A stretch of DNA of 64,000 nt from Phocoena phocoena (lineage: Eukaryota > Chordata > Mammalia > Artiodactyla > Phocoenidae), in assembly GCF_963924675.1 (NCBI RefSeq), contig NC_089223.1:5654881-5718880 (forward strand). Reading direction: 5' to 3'. Below are positions 25,377 through 37,300 of the stretch, piece after piece; position 1 is the stretch's first letter, and each line of letters starts with the position of its first letter. The notes beneath the pieces are model-generated. The model worked only from the letters and a program-made list of their open reading frames with translations. It was not told the origin of the DNA and searched no databases. Made by a program: the position numbers and the translations under genes.

Positions 25377-26729
25377 TATTTTCTGTTATTTGGGAATAAT
25401 CATCGCTTTTCAAATCTCAAACTGAATATATCTCAGGCCTACTACTGACACAAATGGCATTCTTTACTCAAAGGCAATTTATTTGTTTTTACAGAAAGTA
25501 ATTTTAAAAGCCTTGATAGCCATTTGAATATAATCATAGCAATGTTTTTCAGCTGGGAAAATTCCACAGTGTTTTGATGCTTTATACATTCCACACAGAA
25601 TTGCAATAACTTATTGAAGACCATGACCTGAACTGCCCTTGCCTCTCTTCAGAACACATTAACCAATACAATGACCATTACCTAAGACTATATAATAAAT
25701 ATAAGTCTGCAGACACCCCCTGGAATGACATATTCCTCGCCCTCATCGCCTTGATATACATGAGATAAATCCATACTGGTTGCTAAAATTTAACATTATT
25801 TGTATTTATAGATTATTTTGCATTAAATGATACTGTTTCTTATCCACCTACCAGTATCAAAAAATCACTTATCTCTTTTACAAAAGCAACTGGAGAAAAC
25901 AGCATAATTTTGATAATGGAAAGGTCCTTGTTTTATGCGTTAGTGTAGCTCTTTGTGGAAACAGTTCAAAGGCAATTCAGTCATTTGTAAACAACATCTT
26001 TATAATGCTAGAGCTACTATTGCTTATTTAATTCATTTGAAATCACATTGTTATGATAAGTGGTTCCTGGCAGTCAAAGATTTTTTTATACAATATGTTG
26101 GAAGGAAATTATTCTTTAATGACATGGGTTAATTGTATGTGTATAAGCTTTGAAATCCTCCCAATAAATCACAGGTTCCAAATTGGCCTAGTGATGTAAA
26201 CCTTTTTGTATTCAAGGTAATTCTATAGACCCCAAGTTCATGGCATGAATTCTACATAGATAAAAGCTTTATAAATTATATTCCTGATTGTTTTTAAGTC
26301 AGTATGAGAGATCTGGTAGCTTTGGGAAATGTTCAAGTGCTCAAGGCCAGATTTCCTAGTTAGCCCTTAGTTCTTGAGCAAAAGCCTTATTATCGATGAT
26401 CACATGGACCTTCTTTGCCTAGGGATGCTCACCACTCTTCATACAAATTACGAAAACTCTGCTAAAAAGGTCAAGCATGAGGCATGTCAGTCTGAATCAC
26501 TGAGTAGTGATGCTGAAAGTGATGTTAGAGATTCAGCCAATACATTCAATTTACACTTTAAGAAATGAAAATGTTCAGAGGTTAAAGAGACTTGTGGGAA
26601 TGAACGTAGTTAAGCATAGGCGAATCTAGGAAGGAGGGGTTTCTGCCTTCTGATGCCGTATGCGTTCCATTAGATCATACGAGTTTATCTTCAGGGCAAC
26701 TCAGTCTAATGTACTTGACTCAGTATAAT
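25377..26729. other. Intergenic DNA, nothing recognised
   Basis: AT-rich. The 64-codon frame at 26374-26568 is acidic and serine-rich near its end but matches nothing I know and lacks gene context. Confidence 0.4.
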
Positions 26730-26990
26730 TAAACACCTTTATGTGTCAGGAGTTGTGCCGCACGATAGAGACAAAAGAATAAAAGATATTACGTACTCTT
26801 AAGGAGAAAGGAATATGTAAACCAATAGATGGTGTTAATTAGAAATCGGTGCCGAAATAAAAACAGGAGTTCAAAGAAAAAAGACGTCAGCTCAATTCAG
26901 GAGTCAGTGAAGCCTTCACGGAAGAGTTAATTCCTGAAATGACTTTGAAGGGAGGTCAGTTACTTGTCAAACCAAATGGGAGGGTATTCC
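26730..26990 (+). repeat. Possible ancient LINE-like repeat
   Basis: TTATGTGTCAGGAGTTGTGC, then an 'aaggagaaaggaatatgtaa' block and 'gaagccttcacggaagag' followed by 'gaaatgactttgaagg', follow the layout of an old mammalian repeat (compare 29320-29450). Low certainty. Confidence 0.3.
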
Positions 26991-27937
26991 TAGGAGAAAG
27001 AAAGAGAAAGAGCAAAAGTAAAAGCAAGAAAGAACACATCCTTTTCTGTGAGCTTCCCCAGGCCACCACACGCCCAGCAGGAGAAATTACAAAAGGAAAA
27101 CAGGACCTTCCTGTACTCCAGGTGAGACGGCCCCTCCCCAGCCCCCATGACTCAGTCAGCAGGAACTGAGTGGGTACCACAGTGTCTCCTGTTGCGGAGT
27201 TAGGAGAGAGACCCACAGAGAGGAGAGTTCCAGGGAAGACTGCCCCTGCCCTGGCCTCCACCTCGGTGTTAGAGGAAGTGAACATTACTCGGCATGCTTC
27301 TGGCAGGAGGTGCCCCGGCCCCAAATCTCATAGCCTTACTGCCACATTCCGCTTGAGACAGTTAGGGTTGATCATGTCAAAAATGTCATGTATTTTATCC
27401 CTGATCACCTCACTCACTACACGAAGCCCAAGACTTCCAAGTCTACCCTCATCCCTCAGCTTCTCACCCTCATAGAATTCTGTATTTCCTGCTGGAACTC
27501 GTGCTGAGTCTACAGCAAAATCTTCCCCGGCCTCAAGAGTGCCGTAGGTAAGTCACACTTTGCTACCACGCAGTTTTGAAAGGTGCTCCTCCCTCCCAGT
27601 GTGACAGCTTCACGTCAAGGCATGCAGGTTGGCTAGAGGGACCCAGTCTGGATTGTAGATTCCCCTGCTCCCTGTGCGTAACCCCTGGGGCAGAATACAA
27701 CCTACACAGCTGTAAGTGGTGGTTTGGACCTTCAGTCGTTTCTCCGAAAGTCCCCTTTACCCTCTCCCTTTTTTTTAAGATACTGGACACAAACTTTAAT
27801 AATTATTTTCAACACGCTCCAAAAGATAAAAAACTATATGAGCAGAAAATTGAACATTACAAATATCAAATGGAAATTCTAGGACTGAAAATAAAAATGG
27901 AAAAAAGTGAATATTCATGGGTAGATTTAACAGCAGA
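26991..27937. other. Intergenic DNA, somewhat higher GC
   Basis: GC is higher than in the neighbours around 27040-27340 and 27560-27770. Open frames on both strands reach 122-127 codons but overlap one another and show no domain, so I do not call a gene. Confidence 0.35.
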
Positions 27938-28156
27938 TTTTTTTTTAATTGGAGTATAGTTGATTTACAATGCTGTGTTAGTTTCAGGTGTACTGAAGTG
28001 AATCAGTCATACATACCTGGAGAAAACCATAATTCAAAAAGATACATGCACCCCAATGTTCATTGCAGCACTATTTACAATAGCCAAGACATGGAAGCAA
28101 CTTGAATGTCCATCGACAGAGGAATGGATAAAGAAGATGTGGTACATATATACAAT
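27938..28156 (-). mobile_element. L1 fragment with 5' inversion
   Basis: 27938-28017 is an antisense L1 3' tail (T-run, then GGAGTATAGTTGATTTACAA). At 28018 the sequence switches to sense L1 from further upstream (TGGAGAAAACCATAATTC, GCAGCACTATTTACAATAGC, GAATGGATAAAGAAGATGTG). This arrangement is what twin-primed L1 insertion produces. Confidence 0.75.
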
Positions 28157-29059
28157 ATACATATATATATGTATACATATATACAAGGGTATATTACCTT
28201 CTCCCTTTAAGGATTGCTTCTTTTACATCCCTTTGAGAAGAATCTGTTTTTCTCTCCACTCTCTGTTTAATAATTGCCATAAAGGACTGCAGATGCTCAC
28301 CAACCAAAGACCATGAGAAAGAGGAGAATCAGAGTTGGGCTTATTACTCGTTGCAAGGGAGACCAATGCCATGGGAAACAATGGGGTATCTCAGTAAGAG
28401 AATATTATGATGGGATTGTTATAGGATTGAGGCTTGCGTTACATCATTTTGAAGAGGAACAGAGAAGTGCGTTTAGCTCTGGATTCTATGATTTTTGTAT
28501 CTTCATTTTTATCTAGGAGGTAGGTGGATTGGGGTGAGTTAAAGCTGTAATTGATCCTAGAAATAGCAGTCATTCATCTGTGTAGCTCACAGAGGGGAAT
28601 GCTTGGTTGTTTTTGCTATTTGCAGTGTTCTTCTATTTTCCTAAGATCAGAAATGATTAAGGAATAGTCGGTTTTGCTCACTCTATCACAGTCATTCACA
28701 GAGGGACTTTGGCTGACGTGGATGTTCTATGAAGTTGTTTGTATTAAGGAAGAAAGCATAGCCTTGCCACGAGCAACAGGTCAGCACACAGCTAACAGTT
28801 GTCAGGATTTCTTCTTTGCTTTCTCAGTAGGCATCCTTGTCAGATCTTTTTTTTCCTCCCATAATGGAAATACTTTAATGTTTCATGACTAAGTATGATA
28901 TGTGCTGTAATTTTTAAGAAGGTTAAGAAAGTTGACTTCTATTCTTACTAAGAATTTTTATCATAGATGGCTATTAAGCTAACCCATTACAGAACAATGG
29001 CTGATGGACAGAAACATAAGACTGACATGAAGGCCTGGATGACTGTCTCTAATTTGTCC
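28157..29059. other. Intergenic DNA, nothing recognised
   Basis: Starts with a TATACATATA patch attached to the L1 fragment. The rest has no recognised feature. Confidence 0.4.
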
Positions 29060-29450
29060 TACTTCCTAGGCCTCCTTAATCTTCAGACTCTCCATCCTCT
29101 AAACCACCCTCAACTTAACATTTTAATCACGTTTCTAAAATATAAATCATCACATTACTTTACATCTTATTCAATATAATTCCCTGCTACTTACATAATA
29201 AATTTCAAAATCCTCTCCATAAAAGTGTGTTTGAGTTATGATCCCCTATTTATATCTTTAACTGCACCCCTTGTAATCTCCTCATACACCTTTCAATTTA
29301 TTTATATCTAAATATTCATTAATTTAACACATATTTGATCAAGTGCCAAGCAGGGTTCTAAGTATGATGAATACAGCAGTGAATGAAATAAATAAAATTC
29401 TTTGCCATTACAGACCTTATAACCCCCAGAGAGGGGGAGACTAAAAAATA
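29060..29450. repeat. Possible L2-like remnants
   Basis: 29060-29290 has the pyrimidine-rich 'cttcagactctccatcctct' to 'ccttgtaatctcctcataca' pattern of an old LINE 3' region. 29320-29450 has 'ttgatcaagtgccaagcagg' and 'gaatacagcagtgaatgaaa', typical of ancient mammalian repeats. Orientation and family uncertain. Confidence 0.3.
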
Positions 29451-30559
29451 ACATCTATCATATCTCTCTTTAATGTTTCTTTTAGCCAATGTGAAAAACT
29501 TTTGAGTACTGGAGAATGACAGTGGATATAATGAGCTTAATGGGACAGTCACACTCCAATTGTTGCTGTCTTTACTGGGGCACATCATCAGAACCCTTCA
29601 CACCTCTTACAAATGATTTTCTTAGTTTAACTAAGAAGTGGAGAACTCTAGAAGCAATTGGCTTTTACCTGGAAGGAACAGCAGGACTTCGTAGCATTTT
29701 ACGTCAGAACTATGTCAGTTCTGACTCTTTGCTGTCATTTAACAAGCAGAAACATGGATCACCTCACCATCCTAAGGACATCTTACTATACTGGTGACAT
29801 CGTGCTAATTGGGCCTGGAAAGAAAACAATGTAAACATCCTACAATAGATACTTTAGTAAGATAGAGAGGATAAATCCCTGGTAAACACAGGGGTCTTTC
29901 ACCTCATTGAAGTGTCTGGGGAGGAGGTGGTATAAGGGTCTTCAACTTATCACTTTATATCAAATGAAGTACATGTTTCTACTTTACTAAAAGACCACAA
30001 TGCTTAGTATCATATTTACTAAATAATCTAAAGACTTGTCAGCTTTTAGTGGAGTCTAGATGAGAAAAGACTCTCCAGATGATACAGGCTGAAGTTTAAG
30101 CAGTTCTTCATTTTTGCCTCTACGATCCAACAGATCCAGTGGTGATTCAATGCACTACGAAGACCATGGCTGACTTTGTTAGGAAAATCACAACAAAGTC
30201 TCAGAATTCTGGAGGAAAGCCAAGCCATTTTGGGAATGTAATTCTCCTTCTGAGACACAGTTCTTGGATTGAACATCTGATCACTGGACACTGGGAGACA
30301 TTAAGAACTGAGAAACTCATTATGAGCTGAGCTTTATGAGAGCAACTCAAACTGTAGATTATACACTGTAGCATTTCAGTGTTCACCTGGAATATACTTA
30401 TCGGAGTATGTCCTGAAAGCTCAAAGAAGTTGCATAAACAGAATGTTCACACTTCTGTCGGTCTTGCTCTTTCCTTATATCCAAGCCTTCATGGGAAGTT
30501 CCTATGACCAATTTTTACTGGAGAGTAAGTAATTGGAGTCTGGCTTACAAATAATTTCG
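29451..30559. other. Intergenic DNA, nothing recognised
   Basis: No repeat that I can name. Frames of 60-93 codons occur on both strands without homology. Confidence 0.4.
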
Positions 30560-31550
30560 CATGATGTGCTGGCATTAATTAGCAGTGGACAATGGCAGGA
30601 AAGTGAAGATATAGAAGATATGAATAACACTATCGACAAGTGTGAACTAATAGACATCTATAGAATGCTGTACCCAACAATAGAAAATACATTCTTTTCA
30701 ATTGTACATGCAGGAGTCATCTGGTTAGACCATAATAGGGAGGGTTATTCAAAGATACCTCAATAGATACCATAAAGCACAAAGAATTAAAATCAAATGT
30801 GGTATATCTCACACCAGGCACGAAAACTATTTTGACAGGGATCAGGTACCAAAGCATTGAACCCAGAGCCATAAGTCTTCTAGAAAACAGGAGATTATCT
30901 TTGAGAACCTGGCATCAGCAAAATTTCTTGGAGAGAACATATAGACCACTGACCAAAACCTTGAAAATTAATTAATTACATTCCATAAATATTAAAAGTT
31001 TCTGCTCCTCAAGATACCACTAATAAAAGAAATAAACTAGCCACAGACTGAGGAAAAATATTTATAACACATATGACAAATGATTTGTACCCATAAAGAA
31101 CACCTACAGGGGCTTCCCTGGTGGCACAGTGGTTGAGAATCTGCCTGCCAATGCAGGGGACATGGGTTCGAGCCCTGGTCTGGGAAGATCCCACATGCCG
31201 CAGAACAACTGGGCCTGTGAGCCACAACTACTGAGCCTGTGCGTCTGGAGCCTGTGCTCCGCAACAAGAGAGGCCGCGAAAGTGAGAGGCCCGCGCACCG
31301 CGATGAAGAGTGGCCCACGCTCGCTGCAACTAGAGAAAGCCCTCGCACAGAAACGAAGACCCAACGTAGCCAGAAGATGTATTAATGCTCAATAAACACA
31401 CGAAAGAATACTTAACATCTTTAGTCTTTGGGAGTTTGCAAATTAAAACCATAAATGAACTACCATCCCATACCCACTAGAGTAACTAAAATCGAAAGGA
31501 CTAACTTCACTGCCTATTGGTAAAGATGTGGAACCATTGGTAATGGCTCC
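30560..31550 (+). mobile_element. Old L1 ORF2 fragment, SINE inserted
   Basis: Sense L1 pieces: a diverged 'tctatagaatgctgtaccca' region, 'cttctagaaaacaggagatt', then TTGCAAATTAAAACCATAA and 'ctaccatcccatacccacta' near 31437. The CHR SINE at 31109-31402 sits within it. Stops and indels make it non-coding. Confidence 0.6.
31109..31402 (+). mobile_element. CHR-family SINE, longer form
   Basis: Head GGGGCTTCCCTGGTGGCACA, promoter-like GGTTCGAGCC, then a body with extra 3' sequence (CACGCTCGCTGCAACTAGAG). It ends in an A-rich AATAAACACAC. Close to the long CHR form at 25025 but in sense. Confidence 0.88.
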
Positions 31551-32382
31551 TTGGATTTCCTTGGAGAACTAGTGCCCTGCACTCTCAGGCCATGTGTTTC
31601 GGGTAGAGTGGAATCTACCTGTACTTTAGGACAGGCAGATCTGAGCCTGGCCAACCAGGATCACAGGAGATAATCAAGAAATATTACCAGATCTAAGCAG
31701 GCTCAACTAAAGTAAGTCGGCCTCGGATCTTTGTAGTTCTTGGGAAAGAAATGTGTTTGGTTTTTTGTTTTGTGTTTTGGTTTTGGTTTTTGTATTGTCA
31801 CCAGATCTGGCTGCTTATAAACCTGGTACAATTGGTGGCCATTGTGATCATCACCCTAGGAGCATCTTTGTAAAAAGAAAGCTAACAGAGTTATGTGGCA
31901 CCGTGAGGGAAAGACAGATGACCAAATCCAGGTACCAGATCCAGCATGCTCTAATCCTGGACTTGTCAGTTAGGAAAGTCAATAAATTCCCTTTTCCCTC
32001 AAGTGTATTTGAATTCTATATTTCATTTGCAACGTAAAAAAAAAAAAAACTTCATTAAAACAGAAATAAACTAGATTTCATATTTTATTTGCCATTAAGC
32101 AAAATCAATCTAGAATATATGTTAGAAATCCACCTGTGTATTATATTCTTTTTGATGCAAGATGGGGGATCATTAATTTTTTTTTTGCCTTATAATTAAA
32201 ATACTTCAAAAAGTATAAAATACTTCTTCTAAAATGACATGATATACTGTACTATGCTATACCAATTTTAAGCTGAGACTTCACTTCTGGGGAAAAAAAA
32301 TAGTAGTTAAAATGAATGTGCCCACTTGATTAAACTACAAAGGAACCAGCAGTGCCACAAAAAAAAAGAAAATCCATTATCT
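31551..32382. other. Intergenic DNA, nothing recognised
   Basis: A GT/T-rich patch at about 31755-31795 and an A-run at 32037-32050 are the only features seen. Confidence 0.4.
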
Positions 32383-32392
32383 AAAATGATTA

Positions 32393-32612
32393 GGGGCTTC
32401 CCTGGTGGCACACTGGTTGAGAGTCCGCCTGCCGATTCAGGGGACACGGGTTCGTGCCCCGGTCCAGGAAGATCCCACATGCCGCGGAGCGGCTGGGCCC
32501 GTGAGCCATGGCCGCTGACCCTGCGCGTCCAGAGCCTGTGCTCCGCAGCGGGAGAGGCCACAACAGTGAGAGGCCCGTGTACCGCAAAAAAATAAATAAA
32601 TAAAATAAAATA
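32393..32612 (+). mobile_element. CHR-type SINE with 12-base TSD
   Basis: Head GGGGCTTCCCTGGTGGCACA, B box GGTTCGTGCCC, and a tail of AATAAATAAATAAAATAAAA. Flanked by AAAATGATTAGG at 32383-32394 and 32613-32624. Young subfamily, sense orientation. The SINE's first bases overlap the duplication. Confidence 0.94.
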
Positions 32613-32624
32613 AAAATGATTAGG

Positions 32625-33181
32625 ATGGAGAATGAACAGGATGTAGTGGTGTGCATTACTTTTCAGGCAGAAAAAGTCAAAGTATAGTCAAGTTATTCTA
32701 TCCACTGGTCAAATGAAATCTCTGGATTTAGAAAAATTCAATTCTAGAAAAGTCTGAAAATGTCTGCAGATGAAAAACTGATATAGGGCCCATGCAGAAA
32801 TTTTACAGGGAAGTTCATCAAGAAAATATTTCCTTAAAATCATGTAATAGTTGTATTTACAATCTACTATAAATACATTTTCAAAGTAAAAATGCGTGAC
32901 AGTCAGCCTATCAAATAAGTCAATCAGTCAACTGAGTATAGTCCAAAATCCACAACAATCAGACCTAAAATATAATAAATAAATATAATCAATGATGTTA
33001 TTTTGAAAAAAATTTAAAGGAGAAAACAAATTAGGCTGAAATTTTAATACTAAAGCACAGTAATAGTCTTCAGTTCATAGTATATCATCCTTGAATCTGA
33101 AATTTCTCTTGTTTGGGTTCTAAATCAGGCATCCATCCCAGAAAATAAAAAAAAATCTTTTAATTAGATTTTAATAATAAT
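32625..33181. other. Intergenic DNA, nothing recognised
   Basis: AT-rich, no frame or repeat recognised. Confidence 0.4.
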
Positions 33182-33330
33182 ACCTGCTTTTGTTAGAAGG
33201 TTACTATTATTAAGCACTATGCTATTTCTTTGGATGCATTATTATATTTAATCCTTACAATAACCCCATGTTATAGATTTCATTAAGGTCATTGTAAATC
33301 TGAGGAAACTAAAAATTACTAAAGTCAAAT
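33182..33330 (-). repeat. MIR-like fragment
   Basis: TTAAGCACTATGCTATTTCT, then TATTTAATCCTTACAATAAC, then a 'tgaggaaact' end reads as an antisense MIR. Confidence 0.5.
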
Positions 33331-33660
33331 CAAAACAAACAAATAGCACACATGGCATTTGGTCTGTCTCATTTCAGACCCCACATACAAGCCAAATAAC
33401 AGAAAAAAAAATTTTTGAAATGAATTCAGACCCAAAGAGTGAAGTAAATGACTCTTTCCTACAGAAATAAAGCTATACTGGTTAAAAGAAAGCCCCTTGC
33501 TCAAGTTTATGTAACTGGTGTTAGCTCAGTTTTAACAGATTTCTCTCTTGGGAAATGTAATCTGTATATATAAAATCCTTAAAAAATCAAGTGCTGATAT
33601 TTCTTGCAACTCCTTTGGGAGAAATGAAGCTCAAATCCCAGTTTAAACAGAATTTTTGAA

Positions 33661-36130
33661 AATCCAGGGGGAGATCAAGATGCAGAGTAGAAGGACACGG
33701 AGCTCACGTCCCTCCACGAACACATCAAAAATACTCTACATATGGAATAATTATCACTGAAAACTAATTGGAAACTGGCAGAGGACCCCTGTACAACCAA
33801 GGCTGCAAGGAAGATCCACACGTAATAAGGTAGGAAGGAAAGAAAAGTAATCAACTTGAGAGCTGTGCCCCTGGGAGGGGACTCAGAAGAGGAGGGGGAT
33901 GACACGGGGAGAGATCCTCTCTGGGAAGTGAGCAGTTCAAGCCACATATTGGGTGCCCCAGACCTGGGGTCTGACACCAAGAAGATGAGTCCACTTAGCT
34001 GGTTAGAGAACCAGTGGGACTGACAGCATGGCTAAAACAAACCTAGACTCCACTTGAGAATAGCACACATGCTTGCTTACTGAAACAAGGCTGAGGAAAC
34101 AGATTGAAACTGCCTGGGACTCTGGCTAGTTTTCCACAGTCACCCTGGCACGAGCACCAGTTTGAGCGGAGTGCACACTCTGACCCCACTTGCTTCTTAA
34201 AGCAGCAAATTTTTCAGCAGAAACTTTACAGGCCAGAAAGGAGTGGCATGATATATTTAAAGTGCTGAAAGGGAAAAACCTGCAAACTAGGATACTATAC
34301 CCAACAAGGTTATCACTCAGAATTGCGGGAGAGATAAAGAACTTCTCAGACAAGCAAAAACTAAAAAAATTCGTAAGTACTAAATTACCCTAGAAGAAAT
34401 ATTAAAGGGTCTTCTCTATGTGGAAGAAGTAAGTATCTATAGGCAAGGAAAAATCCCACTAGTAAAGGAAAATATGTAGTAAAGCCTGAGTATCAACCAT
34501 TTAAATAAGCTGGTATGATGATTAAAAGATTAAAAAGTATAAAATAAACTATAACTACAATAAACAGTGAGTGATGGAATAAACATGAAGATGTAAAATA
34601 TGACATCAAAAACACAAAATGTGGGTGATGAAATTTTAAAAATGTAGATCCTTTAGACTGTACTTAAATGACTGCCAGTTTAAAATAAGTAGATATAGTT
34701 ATAGATCACTATATATGAACCCCACGGTAACCACAAGTCAAAAACCTGCAATAGATACACAAAAACTAGAGAGAAAGGAATATAAGCACACCACTAAAGA
34801 AAATCCACAAACCACGAGGGAAGAAGCCAAAAGAAGAAAAAAAGAATAGGGAAGAAATATAAAAACAACTAGAAAATAAGTAGCAAAATGGCAATAAGTA
34901 CATATCTATCAATAATCACTTTAAGTGTCAATGGACTAAATACTCCAATCAAAAGGCATAGGGTGGCTGATTGGAAAAAAAAAAAGACCCATCTGTATGC
35001 TGCTTACAAGAGACTCACTTCAGAGCTAAAGACATACACAGATTGAAAGTGAGGGGATGGAAAAAGATATATTATGCAAACAGAAATGACAAGAAAAGGA
35101 GGGGTAGCAGTACTTATATCAGACAAAATAGACTTTAAAACAAACTATATAACAAAGACAAAGAAGGTCATTGTATAATTATAAAGGGATCAGTGCAAGA
35201 AGGGGTTATAACACTCATTATCATACATGCACCTAATACAAGAGCACCTAAATATATAAAGCAAATATTAACAGACATAAAGGGAGAATTGACAAGAAAA
35301 CAATCCCATTTAAAATTTCATCAAAAAGAATAAAATACCTAGGAATAAACTTACCAAGGAGTTTAAAGTCTTATACTCTGGAAACTATAAAACATTGATG
35401 AAGGAAATTGGAGATGATACAAAGAAATGGAAAGATATCCAATGTTCTTGGATTGGAAGAATTAATATTTTTAAAATGTCTATACTACCTAAAGCAATCT
35501 ACAGATTTAATGCAATCTCTACCAAAATACCCATGGCATTTTTCACAGATCTAGAACAAATACTTCTAAAATTTATATGGAATCACAAAAGACTCTGAAT
35601 TGCCAGAGCAATCTTGAGAAAAAAGAACAAAGCTGGAGGTATCATGATCCCTGACTTCAAACTATACCACAAAGCTATAGTAATCAAAACAGCATGGTAA
35701 GGGCACAAAAACAGACACACAGATCAATGGAACAGAATAGAAGAGCCCAAAAATTAAATCCACATGCCTATGGTCAACTATTCTACAACAAAGGAGGTAA
35801 GAATAATCAATGGAGAAAAGATAGTCTCTTCAATAGTGGTGTTGGGAAAGCTGGACAGCTACATGTAAAGAATAAAATTACAACACTCCCTCACACCATA
35901 TACAAAAATAAACTCAAAATGAATTAAAGACCTAAGTGTAAGACCAGAATTCATAAATCTCCTAGCAGAAAACAAAGGCAGAACACTCTTTGACCTACAT
36001 CATAGCAATATTTTTGAATATGTCTCCTAAGGCAAAAGAAACAAAAGCAAAAATAAACAAATGGGACCTAATTAAATTTAAAAGCTTTTATATAAGAAAG
36101 AAAACCATCAACAAAATGAAAAGACAGCAA
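33661..36130 (+). mobile_element. L1 retaining its 5' end, internally deleted
   Basis: The start (GGGGGAGATCAAGATGCAGA then AGAAGGAC) is the diagnostic L1 5'UTR opening. At 34200 it jumps to 'aatttttcagcagaaacttt', an L1 ORF1-side region. The ORF2 endonuclease region begins about 34915 (TCAATGGACTAAATACTCCA, 'caagagactcacttcagagc'). Near 35300 it jumps again to the ORF2 region after the reverse transcriptase (AAAATTTCATCAAAAAGAAT), and the readable protein from 35395 resembles the L1 ORF2 C-terminal side. Most of ORF1 and the reverse transcriptase core are missing, and stops are frequent. It cannot be mobile. Confidence 0.8.
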
Positions 36131-36940
36131 ATAAAAAAATAAGAAGTAGATAAACAATTCAGAGAAGGTGAAGTTTAAACATTGACAAGCATTTGAAACG
36201 ATCTTCAATGTCTCCAGTAGTAATGGAAATGCGAAATAAAACCATAATGAGATGGTACTTTTAACTCATCAGGTTGGCAGAAATTAAGAGTGAAAACATC
36301 TCCTGCTGATGATGTTCCAGATAAATAAGAAGGAGACTTGATAAATTGTTTTTGGAAAGTACTCTGTCAATAATGCTAATGTAAAAGGACTCGTAATCTG
36401 TGACTCAGCAGCCCCATTTAAAAAAATCTCACCCTCTGAAGTTAAAAAAACACGTTTACATTAAAAAATGTATATAAAAGCTGTTTTTGTAGCATGGAAG
36501 CAACTGAATGTCTACCAGTTGGGGAATGCTGAATAAATTATGTTACACCCATGCCTTGAAGCTGTAAAAAGTGTAAGCTATTTCTATTTCCATTGCCCTG
36601 AAGAGATGTTTATAGTATACTGTTAGTGAAAAAAGAAAGTTTGAGAGTATTGGGTAGAAAATAGCTGCATTTTAGTTAAAACAAAACCAAATTTAAAAAT
36701 TTACATGTGTTATATATCCAAATGAGAGTACCCTGGGAAAGGCCATTTGTCTGCGGGTAGAGAAGGGCTGAAGGAATGAGAGGATGTATGTGGGGCTCTT
36801 ACCACTGGTTCCCTCAGGGGGTGAGAAAAGAGATGGGTTGCAAGTGTGAGATCATTCATTTTTTACCAAACCCTGGATGATTTTTCCCATTAAAATAAGT
36901 ATCCATTATCTTTTGTAGTTTAAAATCTCAAAGACAAAGA
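36131..36940 (+). mobile_element. Older L1 ORF2 end and 3' region
   Basis: 'ggaaatgcgaaataaaacca', 'aatgagatggtacttttaac', 'agcatggaagcaactgaatg' and 'gttggggaatgctgaataaa' follow the order of the end of an old L1 ORF2. More diverged than the preceding L1, so a separate element. Confidence 0.6.
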
Positions 36941-37300
36941 CTTTTGAAAAATGAAGCAGTGATAATGATATAAGGCTGAGGTCATGTCGAAAAACGCCAA
37001 CATGATGTGAAGCCATTACGGTGAGTGAAATGCAACTTCAGGGTGAGTCACAGAAGAGGCTCCGGGCCCTGCAATGCTGCCCTGTGGATGGGGCCATGGC
37101 AACTGCCCAGCATTCAGATTTGACAACCTTGAAGTGGAAGTCTGTGTCAGCTCACCTCCAGCTGGAGCCAGTACGAGGCCTCCTCAGCACAGAAGAGAGT
37201 TTTGGTTTCCTTAGCAAGAGTCAGAAGCACCTTGAAAGAGAGACAGTTGATGGAGCCAAGTTGTGGAGCGTTACGTCAGGTGGTGATGCGATCAGACACT
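36941..37300. other. Intergenic DNA, open frame without homology
   Basis: A 121-codon plus-strand frame runs 37021-37386 across the edge of the LTR that begins at 37301. It has no domain, signal peptide or recognised family and is probably chance. Confidence 0.4.

Noticed and set aside
35395..35927. Frames with resemblance to reverse-transcriptase polyproteins.
   Set aside because: They are L1 ORF2 pieces interrupted by stops, within a deleted element; not an active or host gene.
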